The notes: generated from the letters alone by a model not told the origin. Shown: positions 50,122 to 60,730, numbered from the stretch's first letter. The stretch is DNA of 64,000 nucleotides from Commensalibacter communis (GCF_947179015.1 NZ_CAMXCM010000001.1:297387-361386); one strand, 5' to 3'. Program-made: numbers and translations.

Positions 50122-52604
50122 TAGGATTTACGCTCTGTTGCAGAAGAAATGCTTCCAGGGTTTTCTGGCCAATGATGCTTTGGATACCGTCCTTTCATAT
50201 CTTTTCTCATATCTTTCCATCCTTCGTTCCAAAAAGTTTGTAGATCACTGGTAATCGCTTGTGGACGATTAGCAGGGGATAATAAACAACATTGTAATGT
50301 AATTTGCCCTTTGGCAATGCTGGGAGTAGTGTTTATACCATAAAAATATTTGGCTGGTGCAGAAATTGTAGGTCTTGATTGCGTATAATCAATATAAATT
50401 TTGTGATTATTGAATGAGATAGATTTTGGTAAGAGCTTATTCAGTTCTTGACAGAGTGTATATCCCAAATAGGCTTCCAGCATTTCTACGACATTGAGTT
50501 GTTTGATTTCCGCAAGATTAGTGATGCCATTCATCCAGGGAAGAAGCCATTCTTTACATGTTTTTGCTAATACATCATCAGATAAATTGGGTGAAGCTGA
50601 AAATCCAAAGTCAGATTGGGCGAGGGCATATCTGGCTTGTAATTGTTTGCTATGTTCATTCCAATCAAGGGGTTTCGATAAATTATTTGCAACAACCTGT
50701 AGCAAGATAGGCACAGCTTCTTTAGAGGAGGCAGGGATATTGCGATCTTGTAAAGTTAATCTGCCAAATTTTAGGCGTTCACGTAGAATAACTTTGCCAC
50801 TGATACTATCTAATGTTGTTTCTTGCTCAATCTCAGCACGTTGATCGATAAAATTGGACAATGCTTGTAATTTAACAGGAAACGCCAAGCAAATATTGGT
50901 GCGTTTATACACATGAACGCTGGCAACCGCTAACAAACTTTCTTTTGCAAAAGGGTCTTGAGGGGATAAATGCGCTGCCCCACCGCCAGCCAGTCGAAAA
51001 GATCCAATTTCACTGCGTCTTTGAGCCAAACGATCAGGAAAAGCTGCACAGATAAGTAAAGATGGGTTAAGTGCAGGGGGGTGAGTAGCAGAAATACGTA
51101 GTCTTTTACGATAATCTTGGCTAATTTTACGAATGCGATGCCATAATCCTTGGTCATTTTTTGAATTTGGCTGATTGCGCATCCATATTAAACGAGATTG
51201 AATATCAACCGATGCAGGTTCTTCGTGACGCAAAGGATCTCGTTCTTCTAATAGTGCAGCGATATCAGCAGCCAGAGCTTTTTCTTCATCGGATTGTGCG
51301 CTTAACATCATGCTGGCTAATCTAGGATGGGCACCAAATTGTGCAACTTTTTGACCAAAAGGAGTGATATGATTTTTTGAGTTCAAACATCCTAATAAAA
51401 CTAATAGCTCTTTTGCAGCTTCGATGACACCCAAAGAGGGTTTTTCAGGAAAAGGAATATCAGTGATGTCTGTTCCCATAATATCTGACCATGTCTGACA
51501 AACCAGTAAAAATTCACTAAGTTCAGCTTCGAGTATTTCAGGGCGGTCATGTAGTGGTAAGCTACGTTCTGTGGCTTGTGTCCATAATTTATAAACAACA
51601 CCTGCACCCTCACGTCCTGCACGCCCCGCGCGTTGGGTTGCAGCAGCTTTTGAAATACGTTGCGTTTGCAAGCGTGTTAATCCTGTATCTGCATTTAACT
51701 GAGGTAATCTGCGATATCCGCCATCAATCACAATGCGCACACCTGGAACTGTTAGAGAGGTTTCTGCAATAGAGGTTGCTAGAACAATGCGGCGTGGTGT
51801 TTGAGGTGTGACTGGGCGCAGGGCTTTATCTTGCTCTGTAGCAGGCAAATCACCATAAAGTGGAAGGACCTCAGCATTGGGCAGAGAAAGAAGATTCATT
51901 GTTTTATGGATTTCCCCAGCTCCAGGAAGAAAGGCGAGAATATTGCCTTGTTCTTCTTTATAGGCTTCGGTAATTTGTGCAGCCATGACAGAGGGAAGGT
52001 CTCTGATATGGGTTAAATCTCTTTTGCGATGATGTGTCGTAATGGGATAATAGTCTGTCTTACTTTCGATAATATCGCATTGCAGAATTTCTTGTAAGTT
52101 TTTCAAAGATGGCGTTGCCGACATTGCTATCAGGCGAAGGTCAGGACGTAGATTTTGTTGTAAATTACGGCATAGCCCTAAACATAAATCAGCATCTAAT
52201 GAGCGTTCATGGATTTCATCAAAAATTATTCCAGCAATGTCATCTAATAGAGGGTTATTGAGCAAATGTCTTAAAAATAATCCTTGGGTAACGACTTCTA
52301 TTTCAGTATTGGCACTGACTGCTTTATCCATACGGGTTCGATACCCGATTTTTTGTCCAATTTCTTCATTTAACAAATAGGACATTTGCCTTGCTGCTGC
52401 TCTGGTGGCAATACGGCGAGGTTCCAGCATAATCAGCTTTTTTCCTTGTTTCCAAGGCGCATCCAATAATGCCAACGGAACAAGGCTGGTTTTACCTGTT
52501 CCAGGAGGGGCAACTAAAATCACATTTGAATGTTGATTCAAATATTCATAGAGATCGGGAAGTGTATGTTGGATAGGAAGTGAAATATTTGATATACTAA
52601 ACAT
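50121..52604 (-). CDS. hrpB: ATP-dependent RNA helicase HrpB
   Basis: DEAH-family helicase of 827 residues. Motif I is APPGTGKTS (about 33-41), then DEIHERS (motif II), SATP, ATSIAETSLTVPGVRIVIDGG (motif V region) and QRAGRAGREG (motif VI), followed by the HA2 and HrpB C-terminal domains (LLSPANRPQAITSDLQTFW). The cellular role of HrpB remains poorly known. It overlaps htrA at its 3' end. Confidence 0.96.
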
Positions 52605-52706
52605 AGAATTTGTGACGACAAAATTATTAAGAAGAAATTTTATAGCTGATTTATCTTTATCTTCTTATATAAAAGACAAAATAATATTTATCAAAGGATA
52701 GTTTCA

Positions 52707-54791
52707 TTGCGTGCTTGGTTGTTGAGTTTTCTTTTGGTTATTGGATTGGTAACCTTAAACCCTTATTCTGTTCTTGCCAAAGAAACAGATGCAGTCATTA
52801 ATAAGCACGATCAGACAACTATTCTTTCAGAAAGTGATACGTACGATGGTCGTAAAGCGTTAACGCTAGGGCTGCGGATAAAGTTAGAGCCAAAATGGCA
52901 TACTTATTGGATTAATCCAGGGGATGCAGGCGAGCCAGCTTCGGTTTTTGTAAAAATTAATGATCATCCCACCGCACAAGAAGGTAAAATTGAATGGCCT
53001 TCACCAGAGCCTTTGTCTGAAAATGGATTAATGTCTTATATCTATAAAGGGGACGTGGTTTTACCTTTTAAAATTTCTGTGCCTGATGAAGAGATGAATA
53101 AGCCTTTGAATTTGAAATTGAAAGTTAGATGGTTGGTTTGTGCTGATGCTTGTATTCCACAAGAAGGCGAGTTTGCTTTAGAGATTCCAAAAGGCGCAGC
53201 CTCAGACTCAAAAGAAGCCTCTTTGATTCAGCAATCTTTGTCCAAAAAGCCTAAACAAAGCCCTTGGAATGTCCATATTGCACCGACAGGTGAGTTATGG
53301 GTTCAGAATGATGCGATCAGCCCTTTGCATATGATTCATGCGTGGTTTATGCCTGACAAAAATGGTGTGATTGATCAAATTGCACCGCAGACACTAACAG
53401 TCAAACCAGGATTATTAATTTTAAATTTAAAACCTATTCATCAGCTTGATTCATTAAAGCCGTTCAGTGGGATTTTAGCGATACAAGACGATCACCAACA
53501 AGTGCAGCATTTTTCTGTTAAAGCATCAGTTGCCCCCTTACCAACATCAGGACAGTCACAAACAAGTTTATTGATTTTGATTGGCAGTGCTTTTCTGGGA
53601 GGGATTTTATTAAATTTGATGCCTTGTGTTTTTCCAGTCATTACGATGAAACTCTTGTCGCTAAGCCGTATTGGGCAAGAGCATATCAGTGTTCGATATA
53701 AAAGCAGTTTTGCATATACAGCGGGGATTTTATGTTGTTTTATAGCAATGGCAGTCGCATTTGTGGCATTACGTTGGATGGGATCGCAACTTGGATGGGG
53801 CTTTCAATTCCAATCGGTGGGGTTTGTAGTCTTATTATGTTGGCTCTTATTTGGAATATCTTTGAATTTCCTCGGCGTATTTAATATCCGACTTTCTTTA
53901 AATAGTGTTGGTTCAAATAATAAAACTACTGGATACTCCTCTGATTTCTTTACAGGATTATTGGCGGTATTGGTGGCAACGCCTTGCACAGCACCTTTTA
54001 TGGGAATTGCCATCGCTGGGGCTTTAAACGCACCGTTATGGATCAGTGTTTTAATCTTTATCGGGATGGGATTAGGGCTGGCATTGCCTTATGTATTATT
54101 TGCTTGTATTCCGTCTTTTGCACGGTTGTTGCCTCGCCCTGGATTATGGATGGATATTCTTAAACAATTCTTGGCGTTTCCATTGTTGCTTAGTTGTTTA
54201 TGGTTGGCTTGGGTAGTATATCAACATCAACAACCGATGAGCTTCTTGGTATTATTAACAGGATTTGTTGGATTAGGGTTTATAGCGTGGGGCGTTGGCA
54301 TTATTCAACAGCTTTATATGCAGGGGACTTATCGTAACTTACGCTTGTTCATTAGTGGCTTGATTTTAATTATTGTTGGTTTATTGGGTGGTGGTTTTTA
54401 TTTCTTTGTGCATGATGAAGCCACACACTCAGTTGCGGGTATCAAAGAAGATGCTATCCCATTTTCAGAACAAAAACTTGAAGAATTACGTCGAGAACAC
54501 AAGCCTGTTTTTGTTAATATGACAGCGTCTTGGTGTTTAACCTGTATGGTGAATGATAAGGTTGCTTTATCTTCCGAAAAAGTTCAAAAAGCATTTAAAA
54601 ATCAGCATATTACTTATATGGTTGGGGATTGGACGCAATATGATAAATCGATTGGTGATTTCTTAAAAGCACATGGGCGAGAAGGGGTGCCGCTGTATAT
54701 TTATTATCCAATCAAGGGTAAGCCAAAAATATTACCGCAAATTCTGACGCCGAATATTGTGATAGATTATTTGTTTGACCCCAAAAAGTAG
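52707..54791 (+). CDS. DsbD/ScsB-type thiol:disulfide interchange protein
   Basis: Transfers electrons from cytoplasmic thioredoxin to the periplasm. Signal peptide at the start (RAWLLSFLLVIGLVTLNPYSVLA). The periplasmic alpha domain holds a Cys pair (VCADACIPQEG). The membrane domain (about 290-570, eight hydrophobic segments) has Cys in NLMPCVFPV and TPCTAPFMG. The C-terminal thioredoxin domain has C610 and C613 (WCLTC). The arrangement matches the larger ScsB-like form. The start is TTG at 52707: AAAGGA lies eight bases upstream and no ATG is nearby. Confidence 0.92.
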   Translation: MRAWLLSFLLVIGLVTLNPYSVLAKETDAVINKHDQTTILSESDTYDGRKALTLGLRIKLEPKWHTYWINPGDAGEPASVFVKINDHPTAQEGKIEWPSPEPLSENGLMSYIYKGDVVLPFKISVPDEEMNKPLNLKLKVRWLVCADACIPQEGEFALEIPKGAASDSKEASLIQQSLSKKPKQSPWNVHIAPTGELWVQNDAISPLHMIHAWFMPDKNGVIDQIAPQTLTVKPGLLILNLKPIHQLDSLKPFSGILAIQDDHQQVQHFSVKASVAPLPTSGQSQTSLLILIGSAFLGGILLNLMPCVFPVITMKLLSLSRIGQEHISVRYKSSFAYTAGILCCFIAMAVAFVALRWMGSQLGWGFQFQSVGFVVLLCWLLFGISLNFLGVFNIRLSLNSVGSNNKTTGYSSDFFTGLLAVLVATPCTAPFMGIAIAGALNAPLWISVLIFIGMGLGLALPYVLFACIPSFARLLPRPGLWMDILKQFLAFPLLLSCLWLAWVVYQHQQPMSFLVLLTGFVGLGFIAWGVGIIQQLYMQGTYRNLRLFISGLILIIVGLLGGGFYFFVHDEATHSVAGIKEDAIPFSEQKLEELRREHKPVFVNMTASWCLTCMVNDKVALSSEKVQKAFKNQHITYMVGDWTQYDKSIGDFLKAHGREGVPLYIYYPIKGKPKILPQILTPNIVIDYLFDPKK

Positions 54792-55263
54792 AGTTATGTT
54801 TAAAAAGTTTTAGATGCCTCTTTATAAATTTTTTTGCAAATAAATTAAAGTTTTTATGTAGCTCTATCGTTTCAGGAGTTATGATCTTTTTCTCAAATAA
54901 TGTTCTGATTGCTAAGTTGGCTTTTTCTTTTAATATTTTCAGAAAAGCAATTTGCTCAAGATTTATCCTATATTTTTGTTTATTGTTTATGAAGAATCCT
55001 ATCAAAAATAGATTGTTTTGTGATGTCATCACATAGTGACAGGAACCCTCCATGAAAATGCACCGAACTTTTGATCCATGGAAACAAGCAATCGCTTTTT
55101 GAATCCATTCGTTTAAAAGGATGATGATAAAATCGTCCCAATGCTTATCAGGGAAGAAAGCATCCTGATCTAACTGAAAATATATTTCTCCAAACACTGT
55201 CGTATTATGATTGGTGTCAATATGATTTCTGATGGTTGGTGGGGACATAATTAAGTCGAACAT
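54712..55263 (-). CDS. Hypothetical protein overlapping the dsbD-like gene
   Basis: No family recognised. 183 residues, no signal or membrane segment, predicted mixed helix/strand, with LLNEWIQKAIACFHGSKVRCIFMEGS and a Lys-rich helical half. Its last 80 bases lie antisense to the end of the DsbD-like gene, so the tail (from about TFWGQTNNL) is constrained by that gene or the frame is longer than the true protein. It faces away from lutABC. Its codon choice looks like the rest of the window. Confidence 0.5.
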   Translation of the reverse strand: MFDLIMSPPTIRNHIDTNHNTTVFGEIYFQLDQDAFFPDKHWDDFIIILLNEWIQKAIACFHGSKVRCIFMEGSCHYVMTSQNNLFLIGFFINNKQKYRINLEQIAFLKILKEKANLAIRTLFEKKIITPETIELHKNFNLFAKKFIKRHLKLFKHNSTFWGQTNNLSQYSASEFAVIFLAYP

Positions 55264-55409
55264 ATTTAAGTGATATCTTTGAAGGAATTATTGTAATCAT
55301 TTCCGATTCTGCAGTATATTTTCATATATATAACGAAGTAAACTAATAAATAATAATCACATTTACTTTTCGAAATAATGATATTTAATTTATATAAAGG
55401 ATTGATAAG

Positions 55410-56153
55410 ATGGAAGTCGGGTTGTTTATTCCCTGTTACATGGATGCTTTGGAACCAGAGGTTGGCATATCGACTTTGAAATTACTAGAGCGTTTTGATA
55501 TCAACGTAACGTATCCATTTGATCAAACTTGCTGCGGGCAGCCGATGACGAATACGGGATGTCATACAGAGGCTGCCGAAACAGAAAAATTATTTGTTAA
55601 AAATTTCTCACAATTTGATTATATCGTGATGCCGTCAGGCAGTTGCACAAATCAAGTCCGCCATCATTTTGATGCGATTAAACAAACGGACGAGGTTCAG
55701 CATGTTCGTAAAAATACTTATGATTTAGTTGAATTTTTACATGATATTCTGAAAGTCGAAGATTTCCCTTGGGCAAGTTTCTCTCATAAAGTAGCTATTC
55801 ATTATAATTGTAATGCGTTGCGTGGATTACGTCATGCCAGCATGTCTGAACGCAGGGAACCTTTTTTCTCTAAACCCAAAGATTTATTATCAAAAGTTAA
55901 AGGCATTGAATTTGTTGATTTGGAACGTCCTGATGAGTGTTGTGGCTTTGGTGGAACTTTCTCTGTTTTTGAGGAAGGTGTTTCTGCCAAAATGGGACAA
56001 GATAAAGTCATGGATCAACATCGTAGTGGTGCAGAATATGTTATTTCTGCGGATAGCTCTTGTTTAATGCATCAAAAAGGCTGTGCGATGCGTATGGGGG
56101 TTGATTTAAAATATGCGCATATTGCTCAAATCTTGAACGGAGATTTATCATGA
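55410..56153 (+). CDS. lutA: Lactate utilisation protein A (Fe-S oxidoreductase)
   Basis: Part of the LutABC complex that oxidises L-lactate to pyruvate. The 247 residues carry two CCG-type motifs: C41-C42 in QTCCGQPM and the later DECCGFGG, which bind heterodisulfide-reductase-like Fe-S clusters. The text GLFIPCYMDALEPEVGISTL is typical. AAAGGA stands nine bases before the ATG. It overlaps lutB by ATGA, and all three genes are coupled. Confidence 0.96.
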   Translation: MEVGLFIPCYMDALEPEVGISTLKLLERFDINVTYPFDQTCCGQPMTNTGCHTEAAETEKLFVKNFSQFDYIVMPSGSCTNQVRHHFDAIKQTDEVQHVRKNTYDLVEFLHDILKVEDFPWASFSHKVAIHYNCNALRGLRHASMSERREPFFSKPKDLLSKVKGIEFVDLERPDECCGFGGTFSVFEEGVSAKMGQDKVMDQHRSGAEYVISADSSCLMHQKGCAMRMGVDLKYAHIAQILNGDLS

Positions 56154-57592
56154 GTGATCTTCAACAAGAGGTTCAACCCAAAGGGGCTAAAATCAAAGGG
56201 AATAAACCTGTTAATCAATTAGAAGCTGCTAATCGTTTTATTGCTGCTTCTGCACATCAACAAATGCATGACCAACGCCTATGGGATTTACGAAAAAAGC
56301 GTGATGCACAAATGCATTTAATCCCTGAATGGGAAGCGTTGCGAGATCTAGCTTCTGATATTAAATCACATACTTTGGATCATTTAGCGGATTATTTAGA
56401 AGAATTCGAGCGTAATGCCAAAGCTAATGGTGTGCATGTCCATTGGGCCAAAGATGCACAAGAAAGTAACGATATTATAACGACCATTCTAAAAGAGCGT
56501 AATGCCAAGAGCTTAGTGAAAAGCAAATCCATGCTGGGTGAAGAATGTATGTTGCGCCAGCATTTAGAGGAAGAGGGCATTACCGTTATTGAAACTGATC
56601 TCGGGGAACGTATTCAGCAATTGGATAAAGAAGATCCCAGTCATGTTGTTGTCCCTGCGGTGCATAAAAGCAGAACTGATGTCTCCAAAGTATTTGTGAA
56701 AACATTAAATGCTGAACAAGGCAATAATGATGTGCATTACTTGGCGGAAACTCAAAGAGAAACCACTCGACCTTATATTTTAAATGCTGATGCAGGCATG
56801 ACAGGTGGAAATTTTCTTGTGGCAGAGACTGGTGCTGTGGTTGTTTGTACCAATGAAGGCAATGCTGATTTGTCAGCGAATACGCCGTCATTACATATTG
56901 TAACGGTGGGGATTGAAAAAATGATCCCTAAAATGGAGCATTTGGCAGTCTTTATTCGTCTTTTATCGCGCAGTGCTTTGGGATCACCAATCACACAATA
57001 TACTTCTTGTTTTCGTGGCCCTCGTAAGGGTGGCGAAATGCATGTAGTATTGGTCGATAATGGTCGATCTACACGTCTTGCCAGTCAGAAATTTAAAGCT
57101 GGATTAAAATGTATTCGTTGTGGCGCATGTATGAATACATGTCCTGTTTTCCGCCGTAGTGGTGGGCTAAGTTACGGTAGTACATATGCAGGACCAATTG
57201 GATTAATTCTAAGTCCTACTTATAATGCACATAAATATCGTAATTTGCCTTTTGCATCGACGTTGAATGGCAGTTGTACGAATGTTTGCCCTGTTAAAAT
57301 TAATTTGCATGAACAAATCTTTGCATGGCGCGAAACATTGGCTGATGAAAAAGAACTCTCTTTGTCCAAACGCATTATTATGACCTCGTTAGGTAAATTA
57401 TTTGCTCATCCCAAAGCCTATCGAATGGCCGTTCAAACGGGGGATAAAGTATTGTCTTATTTGCCTCATTTTATTGTTTATAATCAACTCAATGCATGGG
57501 GAAGGCAGCGGGATATACCACAACCACCCAAAGAAACTTTTCATAGTTGGTATGCGAAAAATTACATGAAGAAAGGAAAGGCTGATGAGTAG
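56150..57592 (+). CDS. lutB: Lactate utilisation protein B
   Basis: Iron-sulfur protein of the LutABC lactate-oxidising system. LUD domain (residues about 80-310) followed by a two-cluster 4Fe-4S ferredoxin domain: C320, C323, C326 and C330 in CIRCGACMNTCPVF, and the second set in GSCTNVCPVKI near 375. The C-terminal extension fits LutB (about 480 residues). Starts within the lutA stop; overlaps lutC by eight bases. Confidence 0.96.
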   Translation: MSDLQQEVQPKGAKIKGNKPVNQLEAANRFIAASAHQQMHDQRLWDLRKKRDAQMHLIPEWEALRDLASDIKSHTLDHLADYLEEFERNAKANGVHVHWAKDAQESNDIITTILKERNAKSLVKSKSMLGEECMLRQHLEEEGITVIETDLGERIQQLDKEDPSHVVVPAVHKSRTDVSKVFVKTLNAEQGNNDVHYLAETQRETTRPYILNADAGMTGGNFLVAETGAVVVCTNEGNADLSANTPSLHIVTVGIEKMIPKMEHLAVFIRLLSRSALGSPITQYTSCFRGPRKGGEMHVVLVDNGRSTRLASQKFKAGLKCIRCGACMNTCPVFRRSGGLSYGSTYAGPIGLILSPTYNAHKYRNLPFASTLNGSCTNVCPVKINLHEQIFAWRETLADEKELSLSKRIIMTSLGKLFAHPKAYRMAVQTGDKVLSYLPHFIVYNQLNAWGRQRDIPQPPKETFHSWYAKNYMKKGKADE

Positions 57593-58166
57593 TCGTGAAT
57601 TTATTTTAAACCAAATCCGTCAATCTTGTCAGACAGAGCATTCTGAAGCGCCAACATTACCTTTGTTTCATCAAAATTCAGTAGATATTATTGAGAGATT
57701 TAAGCAATCTTTAATTGCTATGGGAGGACAAATCATTGAAGCAGATCCTCAAGACCCTTATAAATTTGTAAAAGAAAGAATAGCAGAAAGCAAAGTTATC
57801 TGTTCTGTTGTTCCTGAAATACAAGGCAATAGACATTTAACGGAAACAACTGAGCCTAAAGAGTTGCAAGATATAGATTATGGGATTTTACGTGCTAGTT
57901 TTGGGGTGGCTGAAACAGGTTCGATTTGCTTAACCGAACAAGATTTGTTTATTAATACGTTAGGGTATTTGCCTCAACATTTGATTATATTCCTTGATCC
58001 AAAACAAATAGTAGAGAATTTGCACGATGCTTATGCACGTCCAGAATGGAAACAAATTCATTATGCAGCATTACATAGTGGGCCCTCAGCGACTGCGGAT
58101 ATCGAAGGCGTATTAATCCGTGGTGCGCAAGGGGTGCGTTCTTTATCTGTGTTGTTGATAGAATAG
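57585..58166 (+). CDS. lutC: Lactate utilisation protein C
   Basis: LUD-domain third component of LutABC, 193 residues. The block ILRASFGVAETGSICLTEQD and LPQHLIIFLDPKQIV and the terminal ADIEGVLIRGAQGVRSLSVLLIE are typical of the family. ATGAGTAG overlap with lutB shows translational coupling. Ends nine bases before the convergent orphan gene. No lactate permease or LutR-type regulator is next to the operon. Confidence 0.94.
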   Translation: MSSREFILNQIRQSCQTEHSEAPTLPLFHQNSVDIIERFKQSLIAMGGQIIEADPQDPYKFVKERIAESKVICSVVPEIQGNRHLTETTEPKELQDIDYGILRASFGVAETGSICLTEQDLFINTLGYLPQHLIIFLDPKQIVENLHDAYARPEWKQIHYAALHSGPSATADIEGVLIRGAQGVRSLSVLLIE

Positions 58167-58174
58167 CTTATTTA

Positions 58175-58756
58175 TTATTTAGCAGAGTTATCTATATTAT
58201 AATTATAGGTAGAAACAATTGGCCATTTTTTCTGCATATAGTTCAATAAGGGAAGGTTCTTTTGTAAGTTAGAGCTGATTGAAGGTTTCCTCTCGCCTCC
58301 AAATTTATCCTTTCCTATAATAATAGTTTGTTCACCTCTCATGGTATATTTTTGACCATTTTGATATGCAAAATATTTTATATCTTCGGGGTCAATACCC
58401 CCTCGACAGCTGATGCTGTATGAAAAAAGCAGGTAATGATTATTCGTTTTATTAAGGTCAATATTCTCAAATGATTTTGGGTTTATTGTTATATTTGCAT
58501 CGACAGGACAATCTTTAACAAAATCATGGATAGTCCACTCTGGTTTATTATTAATAGAACCTTTTCCTGATAAAGATACTTGTTGCAGGTCATCTGAAGC
58601 CATTTCTTCGACGATAAGGATAACATCATGCTGTCCCTTTACGTCGTTCCATGTTTTTTTATACGTATTTGCTTGCGCGATAAATGGGTTCAAAACCATG
58701 GAAATGATAAATGCAATGGCATTTTTAATGAGGTGCATTTTATTTTTAAACGTCAT
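58175..58756 (-). CDS. Secreted protein of unknown function
   Basis: No family recognised. 193 residues with a signal peptide (LIKNAIAFIISMVLNPFIAQA), mature part rich in polar residues and with two Cys (DFVKDCPVD and YSISCRGG), one likely disulfide. A second Met at residue 7 could be the start. It follows the lipoprotein gene on the same strand, after a strong hairpin. Confidence 0.65.
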   Translation of the reverse strand: MTFKNKMHLIKNAIAFIISMVLNPFIAQANTYKKTWNDVKGQHDVILIVEEMASDDLQQVSLSGKGSINNKPEWTIHDFVKDCPVDANITINPKSFENIDLNKTNNHYLLFSYSISCRGGIDPEDIKYFAYQNGQKYTMRGEQTIIIGKDKFGGERKPSISSNLQKNLPLLNYMQKKWPIVSTYNYNIDNSAK

Positions 58757-58781
58757 CGTTTTTTATCGATTTATTACCAAC

Positions 58782-58817
58782 CTTACTTATGAAGTTCAAA
58801 CGTGCTTCATAAGTAAG
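58782..58817 (-). repeat. 13-bp perfect hairpin between the lipoprotein and secreted orphan genes
   Basis: CTTACTTATGAAG (58782-58794) and CTTCATAAGTAAG (58805-58817), ten-base loop. Neither strand has a T-run afterwards. It lies between two minus-strand genes, so it may end or stabilise the lipoprotein message. Confidence 0.6.
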
Positions 58818-58833
58818 AATTGCATAAAAAAAC

Positions 58834-59709
58834 TTAATATCCCTTGGGCGTAGAGCCTTCAGGTAAAGTGCCTAAACTTCCAACGGGAAATTTACTATTG
58901 GTTGTTTTACCTGAAGATTGTTGTCCCTCTTGTGTCGTCTTATTAACAGTATCGGGTTTTCCACCTGGAAAAATAGCACTGAGGTCATCGTCGTCTGATG
59001 ATGGGGATGATTGAGGAGTATTGGTTTTACCACTTGATTGCGTAGTAGGTGTGGTGGTAGGGGGTTGTACTGTTGATCCAGGTTTTCCAAGGTCTTGGGT
59101 TTGGATGCTTCCAGCAACAGGGGTACCAGTCGCATCAACAATCCAGTTTCCTAAATGTTTACGAATTTGGAATTCTAATTCGACATTCATGTCTTGCATC
59201 AGTTTTTGTGTAGCATCATATAAATTAGCTTTGCTGCTTGCTGCGCCTTTAGAGGAATCAATATTATAGGTATGATTGACACTGGCAGCCACAGAAGCAA
59301 CTTTTTTATTGCTACTATCAAATATATCTAAAGTCGCATCCATTTGCCCGTAAATGCCATTGTGACCTTGTTCTTGCAACGATGCACGATTGATGATGAA
59401 ATTTGCATTGCCAGAGGACCCACGAGCTTGGAAACGCGTTTTAGCCATATTTTCCAAAGCAGCTGCTGGTAAAACTGGACTAAGATTCGTTACATCACGC
59501 GGATATTTTTGATTTTCAGCGAGATTTTGAACGTTAATTTGACCAACATTGAAAAAAATAGGGGTTAGATAGTCGTAAGTTAATGGTGCAAATGTTTTAG
59601 GATCATCGCTAGAACATGCGGTTAATCCAATCAGTGGAGTCATCAGCAATAGTGCAGAAGCACATAATTTTAATTTCAAAGATAATGTGTTTTGTTGTTT
59701 TAATGACAT
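58834..59709 (-). CDS. Predicted lipoprotein with low-complexity tail
   Basis: No named family. A signal ending in the lipobox LTAC (Cys about 32) predicts lipid anchoring. Residues about 45-215 look folded (PIFFNVGQINVQNLAENQ, RNNN-free beta pattern, LEFQIRKHLGNWIVDATG). From about 215 the chain is Pro/Ser/Thr/Gln-rich. It is downstream of hslO on the same strand, with 97 bases between. Confidence 0.7.
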   Translation of the reverse strand: MSLKQQNTLSLKLKLCASALLLMTPLIGLTACSSDDPKTFAPLTYDYLTPIFFNVGQINVQNLAENQKYPRDVTNLSPVLPAAALENMAKTRFQARGSSGNANFIINRASLQEQGHNGIYGQMDATLDIFDSSNKKVASVAASVNHTYNIDSSKGAASSKANLYDATQKLMQDMNVELEFQIRKHLGNWIVDATGTPVAGSIQTQDLGKPGSTVQPPTTTPTTQSSGKTNTPQSSPSSDDDDLSAIFPGGKPDTVNKTTQEGQQSSGKTTNSKFPVGSLGTLPEGSTPKGY

Positions 59710-59806
59710 TGAATGTTCCTTTGTGTGAAATCAAAAGTAGACATTGATGGATTGGAATGAAACTATAAAGAGAATTACCAGAAGATACACGCTTTATTTG
59801 TATGTA

Positions 59807-60730
59807 TTAGATTTCTGTTGGTTTGAAAATAAAATCGTAACGACAAAATTCACAAGTCATTGTGATATTTCCATCTTTATTCATGGTATCAATGTCATCT
59901 TTGCTAAATGTTTTTAACAGGTTTTCAAGGCGAGAACGAGAACAACGACAGCCATAAGAAACAGGTTTTGCGGTTCCGATAGAAATAGAGGTGCTGTTAA
60001 ATAAACGATAAAGCAATTGATTGTTATCGATGGTTTGATCCAACATTTCTTTGGAGGTCATGGTCTCTGCCAAAATAGTCAATGTATTCCATTCTTCTGC
60101 TTCATTGGCAATTTCTTCTTCATTTTTAACAATGATAGAAGGATCATTAGCGATCTTTTCTAAAATTAATCCAGAAGCTTCCCAGCCATCTGACGTGTGT
60201 TCACAATATAGACGTATCCAGCTGGAGAGTTGTTCGCTGCTTTCAAAATAATGGCTAGCCATCTCAGAGAGACTATTGCCAGTAATTTTAACCATTCCTT
60301 GATAGGTGTCTTTATCATTATGTTGGTCAACAGTAAGAGCAAATAGACCTTTTTCAAAAAGTTCTAAAGCGCTTGCCTCTTTTGGTAGTTGAGCGACTTT
60401 TTCTTCATCAAAACGTGCATAAAAACGAAGTTCTCCATTATGCGTGCAATCAACAACCAGCAAAGAAACGGCTCCTTCGCCTTTGACTTGTAAAGAGAAA
60501 GAACCTTCAAATTTGAGCGCTGCTGCCAATCCAGCAACCAAAGCAAGTGCTTCGCCACCTAATTTAGAAATAGCATAAGGATATTGATGACGTTCTAATA
60601 ACGTATTCGCCAAAGCACCAAGGCGAATTAAACGACCTCTGGCTGAGGGGAAAAAGAAAGGGGTGATGCCTTCTGGAATTGTTAATTCAGGAACATCAGG
60701 GCGGTCGGAAATAGATGTATGTTTAGTCAT
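59807..60730 (-). CDS. hslO: Redox-regulated chaperone Hsp33
   Basis: Holdase activated by oxidative unfolding. The C-terminal redox switch is complete: C261 and C263 (YGCRC), C293 and C296 (CEFC), which bind zinc when reduced. Start chosen at ATG 60730 (MTKHTSISDRPDVPE); 18 earlier residues in frame look non-coding. 307 residues. The gene follows argD-argF in many alphaproteobacteria, here with a small orphan frame between. Confidence 0.95.
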   Translation of the reverse strand: MTKHTSISDRPDVPELTIPEGITPFFFPSARGRLIRLGALANTLLERHQYPYAISKLGGEALALVAGLAAALKFEGSFSLQVKGEGAVSLLVVDCTHNGELRFYARFDEEKVAQLPKEASALELFEKGLFALTVDQHNDKDTYQGMVKITGNSLSEMASHYFESSEQLSSWIRLYCEHTSDGWEASGLILEKIANDPSIIVKNEEEIANEAEEWNTLTILAETMTSKEMLDQTIDNNQLLYRLFNSTSISIGTAKPVSYGCRCSRSRLENLLKTFSKDDIDTMNKDGNITMTCEFCRYDFIFKPTEI

